A stretch of 64,000 bases of DNA from Bacteroidia bacterium (GTDB lineage: Bacteria > Bacteroidota > Bacteroidia > J057), in assembly GCA_041391665.1 (NCBI GenBank), contig JAWKNO010000001.1, positions 1,860,001 to 1,924,000 of the forward strand. Reading direction: 5' to 3'. A model generated the notes under the pieces. That model made no database searches and was not told the origin of the DNA. It saw only the letters and a list, made by a program, of their open reading frames with translations. Made by a program: the position numbers and the translations under genes. Within the stretch, counting starts at the first letter, position 1. Every line of letters begins with the position of its first letter. Positions 8,908-17,120 of this stretch are shown in pieces.

Positions 8908-9498
8908 AGAGCATGTTAGGATTTTAAAAATTGGGCAAAGGTCATTAGGTTGAGTTTGCAAACAAAAACCAAAATGACCACTCAGAATAGCGAACTCACT
9001 GATGCCCAATGGGAGTCAATATCGGAATTTTTTGATTGGAAACGCAAACGAACGATGCCGATCCGTTGTGTAGTGAATGCGATTTTGTATCGGGTACGGG
9101 AAGGTCGTACGGATTTTTGATGTGGAAGTCCATGCAGCGCATCTCCATGGTGGCACAGAAGGGAAGCGGCTCCTGGGACAGATTTCGGCCTATTCGGAGC
9201 GGTTAGAAAAAATCCTGGGTGATCAATCCTACCAGGGAAGTTTTGCAGCGGAAACCGAAAAATTAGGGTTGATTTTTGAGTATGCGTCCAAACCCGAAAG
9301 TGCTAAGGGCTTTGTGCCGATCGCCAAACGATGGGTAGTGGAACGCACCATTGCCTGGACAAATTTCTTACGAAGGATCGTCAAAGACTATGAACATACC
9401 CTCCGATCGGCCAAATATTGGCTCATTTGGGCCAATATTTCGATTGTTTTAAACCGAATTGCCTGATGATCAAATACTTATATTTCCTAACATGCTCT
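8908..9498 (+). mobile_element. IS5-family (IS427-like) deletion derivative, 591 bp
   Basis: Ends are perfect 14-bp inverted repeats AGAGCATGTTAGGA / TCCTAACATGCTCT, flanked by TA on both sides, the target preference of the IS427 group. Only 591 bp remain between the ends, against roughly 800-900 bp for the group, so the element has lost an internal part. It sits inside the attC of cassette C10. Confidence 0.85.
8974..9466 (+). pseudogene. IS5-family transposase, internally deleted and out of frame
   Basis: The first frame gives MTTQNSELTDAQWESISEFF and stops after about 48 codons, matching the N-terminal DUF4096-like part of IS427 transposases. A second frame then gives RWVVERTIAWTNFLRRIVKDYE, the C-terminal part with the conserved glutamate. 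The middle segment carrying the first catalytic aspartate is absent and the two halves are in different frames, so no active transposase is expected. It could only be moved by a transposase supplied from elsewhere. Confidence 0.85.
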
Positions 9499-9625
9499 TA
9501 ACCTGAAGCAACGAAAACTGAAGCCTTATGGATCAAAGTTTACGGAGGGCGTCAGGCGATATGGTAGTCTCTGGTTGAAATCGGTAGAGATCAGGGCCAA
9601 CCCTGTATTATCTGCTTCTTTTAAG

Positions 9626-9994
9626 TTATTTAGCCAGTTGATAATCTTGAATCAATATTTCTGAGGGAAGTTTTAGGATTTCGGTAAGTTTTCGAATCAT
9701 TTCTACTGTCAACTTCTTTTTCCGGTTGAGAATTTCAGAAACACGGCTTTTCCCGCCGATGATACCGACTAAGTCCTTCTGTTTATAATTCATTTCCTCC
9801 ATTCGGATTTTTATCGCCTCAATGGGGTCCGGAGATTCTATGGGATAATATTTGTCCTCAAAATTTTCAATTAGCAATGACAATACTTCAGCCTCATCTC
9901 CTTCCGCGCTGTTTACCGGCGAGTCGAAAATTTCTTCTAATCTGGCTAAGGCCAGATAATAATCTTCATCAGTTTTTATCGGTCGAATATTCAT
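9626..9994 (-). CDS. higA: HigA-type antitoxin (cassette C10)
   Basis: A 122-residue protein with an acidic N-terminal half and a C-terminal helix-turn-helix (MNYKQKDLVGIIGGKSRVSE, then ILNRKKKLTVEMIRKL), the arrangement of HigA antitoxins of the type found with HigB2-like toxins. It would bind and neutralise HigB and repress the operon. It follows higB by 11 bp, the toxin-first order typical of HigBA. Toxin-antitoxin cassettes are known to stabilise large chromosomal integrons, which fits its place in this array. Confidence 0.85.
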   Translation of the reverse strand: MNIRPIKTDEDYYLALARLEEIFDSPVNSAEGDEAEVLSLLIENFEDKYYPIESPDPIEAIKIRMEEMNYKQKDLVGIIGGKSRVSEILNRKKKLTVEMIRKLTEILKLPSEILIQDYQLAK

Positions 9995-10005
9995 TTTTAT
10001 TCCAT

Positions 10006-10302
10006 TTAAATGAGTGAACCGTCTATTTTATCGTACTCTTTGTGAGTGCCAATAAATCGTATGAAGGCCCAATTTCGCTCAAAATTAAATTTGACAATCA
10101 GACGATAATTGTTCCCTTTGATATTGAACACAACCCGATCATTGCTGACAATACTTGCGCTTCGGTACGTCTTTTTTATCTCATTGAAGTTATTCCAATT
10201 TGACTTTTTTGCAGTTTCATACCACGTCTTCAGATGTTGCTCACTGTAAGGATGGATTTCCCAGTATTCTCTTAATGTCCTTTTCGCAATTATTCTCAAC
10301 AT
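10006..10302 (-). CDS. higB: HigB-type mRNA interferase toxin (cassette C10)
   Basis: A 98-residue basic protein of the RelE/HigB fold: it opens MLRIIAKRTLREYWEIHP, continues with SNDRVVFNIKGNNYRLIVKF and ends FIRFIGTHKEYDKID. Both the YRLIVKF strand and the final IGTHKEYDKI are hallmarks of the HigB_toxin family, ribosome-dependent mRNA interferases. It precedes higA on the same strand. The ATG lies 80 nt from the cassette crossover at 10382, so an own promoter, normal for such modules, is possible. Confidence 0.88.
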   Translation of the reverse strand: MLRIIAKRTLREYWEIHPYSEQHLKTWYETAKKSNWNNFNEIKKTYRSASIVSNDRVVFNIKGNNYRLIVKFNFERNWAFIRFIGTHKEYDKIDGSLI

Positions 10303-10378
10303 TGATTGATTGATTCAACGGCAATAATACAAAAAAGTTCTCATAAAGAGAACAGTCGCATGAGATTAATTTTAGGAG

Positions 10379-10470
10379 GTAACGTTTTGTGCCTAGGCTC
10401 AGTTTTTGCTTGTCCAAATATAGTGTTTGAGCGCCAACCCGCAAAAAATTGAGCTTAGGCGCTGTTAGTG
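10379..10470 (-). repeat. attC2 (3' end of cassette C9)
   Basis: Imperfect inverted repeat: GTGCCTAGGCTCAGTTTTTG pairs with CAAAAAATTGAGCTTAGGCG around a short loop, bounded by TAACG and CTGTTAGTGGG. The stem sequence differs from every other site while pairing is kept. On the minus strand R'' is CCCACTAAC, complementary to TTAGTGGG at the start of cassette C9 (11004). Confidence 0.8.
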
Positions 10471-10498
10471 GGTCGTAGCTGCCACACAGCTTGTCCGT

Positions 10499-10966
10499 CT
10501 ACAAGTGAATTAACATCAAGTCAAGCGTCTTTGTCGATGTGTCGATGGAGAGATAAATAGGCTCAGGATTAAACTGTTTTGGCTTTTGAACAAATTTAAA
10601 AAGAGTAGAGTCAGTGTGCCAGACCCCTTTTACTTTAGAGGTGTCGACCGAGCTCCAATTTTTGTCAAACTCGTGCGTCACGCAATTGTAGCTTTCTGAT
10701 GTTCGAATGATTTGTTCTAAATTTTCAAAATAGTTGTCGTCGAACCGAATGTTAACATACCAAATGTAGTCAAGGTCAAACGCTCCTTCAGTATTATGAA
10801 CTGAGTCAACCAGAACCGTAAACATTGTCGTGTCAAGGTTGATGTCCGTTAATTTACCGATGTCGTACTGAATAGAAAATTTTGAATTGTATGGCTTTTT
10901 TGTCGTCGTCGAGCAGTTTGACAACAGAACAATGATAAGGAAAGTCAGTATTAATTTTGTCGTCAT
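10499..10966 (-). CDS. putative lipoprotein (cassette C9, sole gene)
   Basis: About 155 residues with a lipoprotein signal (MTTKLILTFLIIVLLSNC; Cys at position 18). The remainder is a soluble domain rich in Asp, Thr and aromatic residues with no recognised family. The start was placed at the ATGACGACA leader rather than at a GTG lying inside attC3. It lies 38 nt from the crossover at 11004, a promoterless cassette layout. Its third positions are strongly biased and the coding strand is A/C rich, like the other small lipoprotein cassettes. Confidence 0.7.
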   Translation of the reverse strand: MTTKLILTFLIIVLLSNCSTTTKKPYNSKFSIQYDIGKLTDINLDTTMFTVLVDSVHNTEGAFDLDYIWYVNIRFDDNYFENLEQIIRTSESYNCVTHEFDKNWSSVDTSKVKGVWHTDSTLFKFVQKPKQFNPEPIYLSIDTSTKTLDLMLIHL

Positions 10967-10997
10967 TGTCTTGATGTTTTGTCCGTCGCAGCTATGC

Positions 10998-11064
10998 CCA
11001 CTAACGGTTAGTGTATGCGTAGTGGCGAGGTTACGAGCCATTATCGCATACACAATGTTAGTGG
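10998..11064 (-). repeat. attC3 (3' end of cassette C8), short form
   Basis: A 67-bp site: the arms GTGTATGCG and CGCATACAC pair, bounded by CCACTAACGG on the left and TGTTAGTGG on the right, with a very short loop. R'' on the minus strand is GCCACTAAC, complementary to TTAGTGGC at the start of C8 (12800). It is the smallest site in the array. Confidence 0.8.
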
Positions 11065-11068
11065 CTGC

Positions 11069-11437
11069 CTATTTAACCTCCCAATATGCAATAAAAATGC
11101 AGATAGCAAATATTACAATATTAGGTATAATAGAAAGTTTTAGTTTGTAGTTTATCAATCCTGCTACAATCATCGTCAAACCCAAGCATAAGGCCGAAAC
11201 TGCAGACAAAATAGGATAGTAATTCAGTACTGAAGGTAAAAATAAACCTATTGCACCTAAAACTTCTAAAATCCCCGCTATTTTGATTTGTTTTTCATCA
11301 AGGTTTACAAGCCCTTTCATTCCTTTTTTAAGAAGACTTGTTTTGGGAATAAGCATTTTGTTTGCTCCAACAAAAGCAAATAATGCCGCAATTAGTCCTT
11401 TTAAAATCCAAATAGTCGTTATCATAATCGTGTCCAA
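11069..11437 (-). CDS. DoxX-like membrane protein (cassette C8)
   Basis: A 122-residue protein with four hydrophobic spans. It begins with a span and FVGANKMLIP, then KIAGILEVLGAIGLFLP and a third span ALCLGLTMIVAGLI, the pattern of the DoxX-like family of small quinone-linked or redox-related membrane proteins of mostly unknown function. It overlaps the upstream Pyr4-like gene by 16 bp, so the two are translated together. Its stop is five bases from attC3. Confidence 0.75.
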   Translation of the reverse strand: MDTIMITTIWILKGLIAALFAFVGANKMLIPKTSLLKKGMKGLVNLDEKQIKIAGILEVLGAIGLFLPSVLNYYPILSAVSALCLGLTMIVAGLINYKLKLSIIPNIVIFAICIFIAYWEVK

Positions 11438-12114
11438 GGATTAATACCTTCTTTTTTAAGTTGATTATAAATTAAACGCATATAATAAGTATCAAAAACA
11501 AATGTTGTCAAGATAACTATGAAAATTAGTGTAGCATCTTCTCCTTTATGGTCAGCAAAAAGATAAGAAAGCCCAACCGTCATAGAAGTCCCAATCCATT
11601 TAGACCAAGCAATTGTAAATGATTGTCCCTCCGAACTTTGACGTTGCCAGTACATCAGCACAAAACAAACAGAAATAACGAGATTCTGAATAAATGCAAT
11701 GAATTTAGCACCTTCAAAAATTTCTTTGTGGAAATATGGCTCAAACTGTCCGAAAAATGGACCACCTGCTATCATAATTCCAAACGAAGAAGCAAATGCA
11801 ACAACCGCAAGCAGTATCCATTCGGATTTTGAAATTTTGTAGCTACTATGAAAGTATTTGTAACCATATAAAAAGAAAGTAATTACGATTCCCACATCAC
11901 AAATCATCCAAACCGTATTGATGGCTGTTGCCAAGCCACCGCTGGCGTGAGGCGGATAAATTAGTGAAAACGTAACTTCCCAAGCAATGTTTAGAGCTAA
12001 GGGAACAAGTGGCATTCCATACGATTTGTCTTTGATGCCACGATACACGAGTGCTACATAGGTAATTGTCCAAGCAATACCGCTAAGCAATACGGTTAAT
12101 TCTACCCAATTCAT
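11422..12114 (-). CDS. seven-span membrane protein resembling Pyr4/PaxB terpene cyclases (cassette C8)
   Basis: A 230-residue protein with about seven hydrophobic segments. The stretch LALNIAWEVTFSLIYPPHAS then VWMICDVGIVITFFLYG follows the pattern of the membrane-bound Pyr4/PaxB/AtmB terpene cyclase family (N-x-x-W-E in span two, W-x-x-x-D in span three). Those enzymes use paired acidic residues for protonation; the Glu and Asp are retained here. This is a family-level resemblance read by eye; a non-catalytic homologue is equally possible. It sits between a Crp/Fnr regulator and a DoxX-like protein. Confidence 0.5.
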   Translation of the reverse strand: MNWVELTVLLSGIAWTITYVALVYRGIKDKSYGMPLVPLALNIAWEVTFSLIYPPHASGGLATAINTVWMICDVGIVITFFLYGYKYFHSSYKISKSEWILLAVVAFASSFGIMIAGGPFFGQFEPYFHKEIFEGAKFIAFIQNLVISVCFVLMYWQRQSSEGQSFTIAWSKWIGTSMTVGLSYLFADHKGEDATLIFIVILTTFVFDTYYMRLIYNQLKKEGINPWTRL

Positions 12115-12192
12115 ATTTGCAAAATTTTAAGTGAAATAATTGTGCAAAGATGAAATGAAAATATTGCATAGACCCTTGAAGAACTTTAAGAC

Positions 12193-12762
12193 TTAAAGTG
12201 TTCGCTTAAGATTACTCAACCATTCAGGGGAAATGCCTATAAAATTTGCGATATGCCTTGAAGAAACATTTTTAATTACTTCCTGATAGTCGGAAATAAG
12301 CAATTCATACATTCTCTTTGGTGAGTAGGTTAAGAGTTTCGTCCTAAAATCCAATTCATTCAGTAAAGCCAAAATGATTTGGGATTGATAAAAATTCTTA
12401 ATTGTAGCACTTTTCTCTATTGCTTGTAGTAAATCTATTTTGGAAAATGCAAAAATGTCGGAATTTTTAATTGCCAATAATTTAAAAGTGCTTTTAGTTT
12501 CTTGAAAGTAGCTTTGTGGCACTGTCATAAATGGCTGAAAACTGTCTAAGAAGAAATTGATTGTTTTTTCTGTTCCATCATCTTTGAGTAGTTGCATAGC
12601 AAATCCACCTTTCAATATGAAATAAATAGATGTGCAGTTGTCCCCATAATTTATTAATGTTTTGTTAGTCTTCACATTAATTGGAACAATGATTTTCTGC
12701 AATAACTCTATGTCTTTGTCAGCTAGATTCGCTTGGTTTAGTATGTCTATTAGTTTGTTCAT
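12193..12762 (-). CDS. Crp/Fnr family transcriptional regulator (cassette C8)
   Basis: A 189-residue protein with an N-terminal cyclic-nucleotide-binding-like beta roll (INYGDNCTSIYFILKGGFAM) and a C-terminal winged helix (SRHIANFIGISPEWLSNLKR). Length and end match the small Bacteroidota Crp/Fnr group. No cysteine cluster for an iron-sulphur centre is seen and key cAMP-binding residues are not obvious, so the signal is unknown. Its ATG lies 38 nt from the crossover at 12800. It probably regulates the two membrane genes that follow. Confidence 0.82.
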   Translation of the reverse strand: MNKLIDILNQANLADKDIELLQKIIVPINVKTNKTLINYGDNCTSIYFILKGGFAMQLLKDDGTEKTINFFLDSFQPFMTVPQSYFQETKSTFKLLAIKNSDIFAFSKIDLLQAIEKSATIKNFYQSQIILALLNELDFRTKLLTYSPKRMYELLISDYQEVIKNVSSRHIANFIGISPEWLSNLKRTL

Positions 12763-12793
12763 TTCCTATTGCGAAGGTTGTGTCCAAAGGTTG

Positions 12794-12927
12794 CCACTAA
12801 CGTTTTGCAGCTACCCGAAGGTGGCGATTTCGAAGCACGTCACTGTCAATCAAGCAGGAGCTTTGATAGAAGCACAAAGCTTGATTTAACCACTGAACCG
12901 CCACTTTTGGGTAGGTGCTGTTAGTGG
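12794..12927 (-). repeat. attC4 (3' end of cassette C7)
   Basis: Arms GCAGCTACCCGAAGGTGGCG and CGCCACTTTTGGGTAGGTGC pair with two internal mismatches, around a loop containing CGAAGCAC. Bounded by CCACTAACG and CTGTTAGTGG. R'' extends to CGGCTACCACTAA, complementary over 13 bp to the first bases of cassette C7 at 13837. Confidence 0.88.
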
Positions 12928-12950
12928 TAGCCGTTCTTGCCGTCCACTCG

Positions 12951-13823
12951 TCAAAATTCTGCAAACCATTCATAGCTTTCAATTTTTTGATACTCTTTCG
13001 GAACCGTTTTTAAAACTACGCCTTCCTTTTCTGTCGGGCTGTAAGCTCTCTTTTTTGTTTTGATAAATTGTCCCTGATTTTTTGAGTCTGGATAAATGAA
13101 TTCAATTGTGTCTACTTGAAGCCCGTTCCATTTGTACTTATAAAGTCCTACTTCTCCGGGGTGTCCATATCCAACTCCACGAATTATTTTCTCCTTTGCT
13201 GAAAATGTCGGATTGATAAATTCATAATCATTAGTGAAATTTCCTTTGTCGGGTTGGTTTAAATAAACATTATAAACGTCACGTCTGCAACAACCTGAAG
13301 AAGGATACCAATGAACAAGAAAGTCTTTATGTCCGTCTCCGTTTACATCAAATATCGTATCTCGGATATAAGTCATTCCATCTTGTTCTCTGTAAATAAG
13401 TTTTTTAGCGTCGTTGTCTTGTACTTTGTATAAGTCAAGGTAAGTTGCCCAAGGAACGTGTCTGCGTAATAGAAAATACTTTTGATTGTCTTTGAAAAGT
13501 CTGCCGATTTCGATTTCAATTTTGATTATGTAGGAACTGTCGTCAGGTTGAATTTCGTATTCCTTTTTGAAATTATCAGTTTTGAACTCTGTCTGTGCAA
13601 CTTTGAAAGCGTCTTTTAATGCTATGTCAAGACGTATGCTGTCAATTCTATTCTCTTCCTCAAATTGTTTTTGCCTTTCTTCTTTCGTTAGTTCATTTTT
13701 AGAAGGTGTTTTTGGAATACTGTCATTTTGAGTAATAGAATTTACTTCTTGGTTTGCAGTCTGTCCACAACCAAAAATTATTGTCAAAATTACTAATGTT
13801 AATATGTTCGTTGTTGTCTTCAT
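12951..13823 (-). CDS. putative lipoprotein with EF-hand-like FDVNGDGHKDF motif (cassette C7, sole gene)
   Basis: A 290-residue protein with a lipoprotein signal (TLVILTIIFGCGQ), an acidic linker, and a soluble domain containing DTIFDVNGDGHKDFLVHWYP, the calcium-binding D-x-N-x-D-G motif of VCBS/FG-GAP-type repeats, followed by a cysteine pair (SSGCCRRD). The family beyond this is not recognised. The ATG is only 14 nt from the crossover at 13837, the tightest spacing in the array, so it has no promoter of its own. Confidence 0.72.
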   Translation of the reverse strand: MKTTTNILTLVILTIIFGCGQTANQEVNSITQNDSIPKTPSKNELTKEERQKQFEEENRIDSIRLDIALKDAFKVAQTEFKTDNFKKEYEIQPDDSSYIIKIEIEIGRLFKDNQKYFLLRRHVPWATYLDLYKVQDNDAKKLIYREQDGMTYIRDTIFDVNGDGHKDFLVHWYPSSGCCRRDVYNVYLNQPDKGNFTNDYEFINPTFSAKEKIIRGVGYGHPGEVGLYKYKWNGLQVDTIEFIYPDSKNQGQFIKTKKRAYSPTEKEGVVLKTVPKEYQKIESYEWFAEF

Positions 13824-13830
13824 ACGGCTA

Positions 13831-13966
13831 CCACTAACGGTTCTCAGCTATACGCAGGCAGGGATTTTAACCACTGAATTTCCTACGAAGAACTGAACTT
13901 TAAATTTACCACTTTCCTGTCCTACGAAGCACGAAACCCCTGCTTGCGTATAGGTGATGTTATCGC
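13831..13966 (-). repeat. attC5 (3' end of giant cassette C6)
   Basis: Arms CAGCTATACGCAGGCAGGGA and CCCCTGCTTGCGTATAGGTG pair around a loop with TCCTACGAAGCAC. Bounded by CCACTAACGG and ATGTTATCGC. R'' on the minus strand is AGCGATAAC, complementary to TTATCGCT at the start of C6 (23692). The loop is nearly the same as that of attC9 at 34747-34883. Confidence 0.88.
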
Positions 13967-14011
13967 TTCGGTGTTCTTTTTCGTCCTGTTTGTCGGTCAG
14001 CGTTGGCAAAG

Positions 14012-14070
14012 ACATACTCTTTTGCAATTTTTGGCGGTGTGATGGCTGGTGCGAATTGCAAATGTGTATG
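14012..14070 (-). repeat. TCTT/ATGT hairpin, copy D (3' end of giant cassette C6)
   Basis: Outer stem CATAC/GTATG, internal loop TCTT opposite ATGT, inner stem TTGCAATT/AATTGCAA, loop of 25 bases. The stems differ from the other three copies but pair fully, while the internal-loop bases are identical. It lies 46 bp inside the cassette from attC5, just after the HerA stop. Confidence 0.75.
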
Positions 14071-14105
14071 GCTTTTAGTGTGGGCATAGTTTCTGTCATT
14101 CGTTA

Positions 14106-15812
14106 TTAGTTTAATTTCGGTGTACTTGAATCTGGTTTTATAATAGGTTCATCAAACTTCATTATAATTGGCATTGGAAAATCTACACCTGTCAAAATTG
14201 CTTCGCCCTCTCCAAGAATTGGTAAAAAATCCAATGTGTTTTTATTCGCTGTACTACAAGCATTACTTACTGCTTCTTTGTCAAAATGATTAATTAGTCG
14301 ATGTGCTATAAATGTTCCCATTTGACTTAGTGTGCCTTGTGGAATGTCTCTTGGCATTTGGGTCGCTATACAAAGGAACAAACCGTGCTTTCTACATTCT
14401 TTGGCTATGGAATCGAAAGCGTCTAAAGGTTTACTGTCAAAATACTCATCTTTAATAGACTTATTTAGAAACTGATGGGCTTCATCAATAAAAACCACAA
14501 CGGGTGAATCTTTGAATGAACCACTTCTTGCTTTTGCTAAAAGAAATTTGCCAATTGCATTTACTAATGTTTCTCTAACTTGAAAATCATATTTTACATT
14601 TTCTAAGTTTAAGCGCAATAATTTGTTATCGGTGTTTTCGATAGAAATAAATTGATTGAGAATATCAGTTAAGTCATTTTCTGTTTTCTCTTGTTGGAAA
14701 CCAAATATTTGGTTCAATTCAGGTGTATTGGCAAGATTGGTAACTCTTGATATCAAACTCACACAATATGAAACATCATTTGGAGCCACGCCTCCCCAAG
14801 TAGTTCCATTGTCATAGACACATTCAGCACTTAATTGATGGGATAATTTCATAAAATCAAAATCTGCCATTCCGTTTTCAATAGCTGATATGTTTCGGTA
14901 GTAAAAAACATCATATGGTTTCTTAGGCTTTCCGTTTTTTTTCAATAAACCTTCTTCAATCGGAATAGCTTCTCCGTTATGTTCAATTTGTATTGCTTCT
15001 CCTGCAATTTTCACCATTTTTAGAGACCTTATAGCTTCCATCAGCTTAGGCGTTTGTGTTCTTGGTGATGGCTTCAACAAGAAAAACATATCATCTATTG
15101 TAAGTTGAGAGTAATGAAATATGTTTTCGCCATTACCAATATCAATAGATTTTATTTTGTCATAACTGCCACGATACTCCCCAGTCGCATCAATCAATAT
15201 AGCTTTATTACCAGTTGCTATTAATGATTCTACCAATTTGCTTACAGTATAACTTTTCCCACCTCCTGTAGTTCCAACAATAGCACAATGGCGTCCAAAA
15301 ATAGATTGCAAATTTATTTTGACTTGGGTATTAGGACTTGAAACTAAACTTCCTATTGCAATTGTGTTTGCGATTTCGCCACTTCTTACACCAAACCTTG
15401 ACATATATTGTTGCACCAATTCTCCTGAACTTACAAATACTTTTGCCCCAATGTTTGGATAGGCTGTTAGTCCTTTTTTGACATCAAAAGGGTTGTATAA
15501 ATCAAAAGACAAAAGGATTTCAATTTTTCCTGTAGGATGAAAATCACTGGTTTGAAATGCTTTCTCATTCAAAGAAAGTCGTTCTGATTCTGGTAATGAT
15601 AATTCTGTAATTCTTCCTAAAAAACCATACTTATCGCCTTCAATCACGACAAAACTACCCACCAAGCCACCGTTAAACTCTTTGCCAAAATGCGTAAACC
15701 CATTCAATAAAACCGAAGATGGAAAATGAACTTTCACATATTGCGGTAGCACCTGATTGATATAACCAAGAAAATATTCGTGCTTGAAAGGATTTATCTT
15801 TTGGTTACTCAT
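14106..15812 (-). CDS. herA: HerA-like ATPase (DUF87) of a SIR2-HerA defence pair (cassette C6)
   Basis: A 568-residue ATPase: N-terminal HAS-like barrel, then Walker A in HCAIVGTTGGGKSYTVSKL, a Walker B with DEAH-like end in VVVFIDEAHQFLN, and a sensor region CIATQMPRDIP typical of HerA/FtsK-type hexameric motors. HerA proteins assemble into hexamers and, with SIR2 nucleases or NAD hydrolases, form an anti-phage complex. It overlaps the SIR2 gene by 8 bp, so the two are translationally coupled. It is the last gene of cassette C6. Confidence 0.88.
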   Translation of the reverse strand: MSNQKINPFKHEYFLGYINQVLPQYVKVHFPSSVLLNGFTHFGKEFNGGLVGSFVVIEGDKYGFLGRITELSLPESERLSLNEKAFQTSDFHPTGKIEILLSFDLYNPFDVKKGLTAYPNIGAKVFVSSGELVQQYMSRFGVRSGEIANTIAIGSLVSSPNTQVKINLQSIFGRHCAIVGTTGGGKSYTVSKLVESLIATGNKAILIDATGEYRGSYDKIKSIDIGNGENIFHYSQLTIDDMFFLLKPSPRTQTPKLMEAIRSLKMVKIAGEAIQIEHNGEAIPIEEGLLKKNGKPKKPYDVFYYRNISAIENGMADFDFMKLSHQLSAECVYDNGTTWGGVAPNDVSYCVSLISRVTNLANTPELNQIFGFQQEKTENDLTDILNQFISIENTDNKLLRLNLENVKYDFQVRETLVNAIGKFLLAKARSGSFKDSPVVVFIDEAHQFLNKSIKDEYFDSKPLDAFDSIAKECRKHGLFLCIATQMPRDIPQGTLSQMGTFIAHRLINHFDKEAVSNACSTANKNTLDFLPILGEGEAILTGVDFPMPIIMKFDEPIIKPDSSTPKLN

Positions 15813-17076
15813 TTTTCAGACTTATTGTTACTTGTTGAGGGTTTTCATATGTTTTAATTTCTGGGAAATAATTGGCAAAATCTGTAAAAGTTTCTGAAAC
15901 CATCAAAATCCTTTCGGTTTTCAAAGCATTCTCTTTTATAGTTTTTAGTGATTTTGAAGCGTTAGGATTGTCAAAGCCAGGGTCAATAATCGCTAATCTA
16001 AAACCAGGGTTTTGATTTAATGCTTCTTCAATGGCTGCATTAATATGCTTGTCATTAAAACTGTAACCTATGCAGACTAATAAAGTGTCATCATTCAATC
16101 TAAGATTTCTTTGAAACCGTGCCATCATTTCAAAGAATGGCTGTTCATAAGAATCTTCATATTTGGCTTCTCGTGGATAAACCATTAAAGCCTCTTCTGT
16201 CTTATTGTTGACTATAACATCACCAGTTTCTTTATTTCTTTCCCAATTGATAGAGCCGTGCAATTTGTGTAAATGAAAAACACGTTGTACGAAATTATCT
16301 TCTTCTTTTAGTTTGCTTCCTTCTCTTTGTACTATATCATAATCAAAATATCTACCGCTAAATGTCCTTGGAAAAGTATAGGAAAAACCATCAATTACAA
16401 TTGCGTTTGCAACAGTTGCTGCATCTTCAAAAAGCAAGTCATAATTTAATGTAAATATTTTAACTCTTGGACTTGTTTGCTTCCGTTGCAACACTTTTTC
16501 AAGCAATACTTTGTGTGGGAATGCTTCATTTGATGGTGTTGGAATTGTGCATCTGTCTTGTATGAGTTTAAAAAGTAAATCCTTTAATTCCGATAGTTTT
16601 TTCTTTCCATCTTTGAAGACAATATCTTTATCCTCTGAAAATTTAATAAAGCCTTCAACTTGACTTAATAAGGCTTCAATATCCTTTTTGTCGGTTTTTT
16701 CTTTAGGGAATTTTACTGCATCAATGATATTGTTTAAACCATCAACTTTATCTGTTTTAAATTCTTTTACCGCTTCATCCCATAATTGAGCCATTGAAAG
16801 ACCTTTTACATCCATAGAAGAACCAGCACCAGTAAGAATTATCAGGTTTTTAAATGGTTTTTGAAAAAATGAAGTGTAAACTTTGCGTTTTTCATTATTG
16901 GCAAGTTCAGCCGTGTGTTTTATCTCTTTATTGTCCGCATCTAATTTTGGATAATTCTTTATTTCTGAAATATTTACAAGTTTTCCCTTGTCAAATTCAG
17001 CATCTTTAACCTCAATTGTTTTAGATTTCCCATTAATTAAAATGTGTGTCCAGTTTTCTATTATTTCTTCTGCCAT
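15805..17076 (-). CDS. SIR2-like NAD-degrading defence protein (cassette C6)
   Basis: A 423-residue protein. The SIR2 domain starts near residue 75 with NLIILTGAGSSMDVKG (GAGxS NAD-binding motif), then FTLNYDLLFEDAA (T-x-N-Y-D) and HLHKLHGSINW (catalytic-type His). A C-terminal LVCIGYSFNDKHINAAIEEA (GYSF-x-D) closes the fold. Such SIR2 proteins deplete NAD on phage infection, causing abortive infection, and act with HerA. It begins 44 bp after the methyltransferase frame and overlaps herA by 8 bp, so the pair forms the tail of the same operon as the restriction genes. Confidence 0.88.
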   Translation of the reverse strand: MAEEIIENWTHILINGKSKTIEVKDAEFDKGKLVNISEIKNYPKLDADNKEIKHTAELANNEKRKVYTSFFQKPFKNLIILTGAGSSMDVKGLSMAQLWDEAVKEFKTDKVDGLNNIIDAVKFPKEKTDKKDIEALLSQVEGFIKFSEDKDIVFKDGKKKLSELKDLLFKLIQDRCTIPTPSNEAFPHKVLLEKVLQRKQTSPRVKIFTLNYDLLFEDAATVANAIVIDGFSYTFPRTFSGRYFDYDIVQREGSKLKEEDNFVQRVFHLHKLHGSINWERNKETGDVIVNNKTEEALMVYPREAKYEDSYEQPFFEMMARFQRNLRLNDDTLLVCIGYSFNDKHINAAIEEALNQNPGFRLAIIDPGFDNPNASKSLKTIKENALKTERILMVSETFTDFANYFPEIKTYENPQQVTISLKNE

Positions 17077-17120
17077 ATCTAAAACGCTTTATAAATTATT
17101 ATTCATTATCCCTTAATTTA

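Noticed and set aside
9501..9625. Gene or attC half between the IS5 remnant and higA
   Set aside because: No frame of useful length and no GTTACC core; treated as residual cassette sequence.
13848..14099. 83-codon minus-strand frame after herA
   Set aside because: Most of it is attC5 and hairpin D; no coding features of its own.
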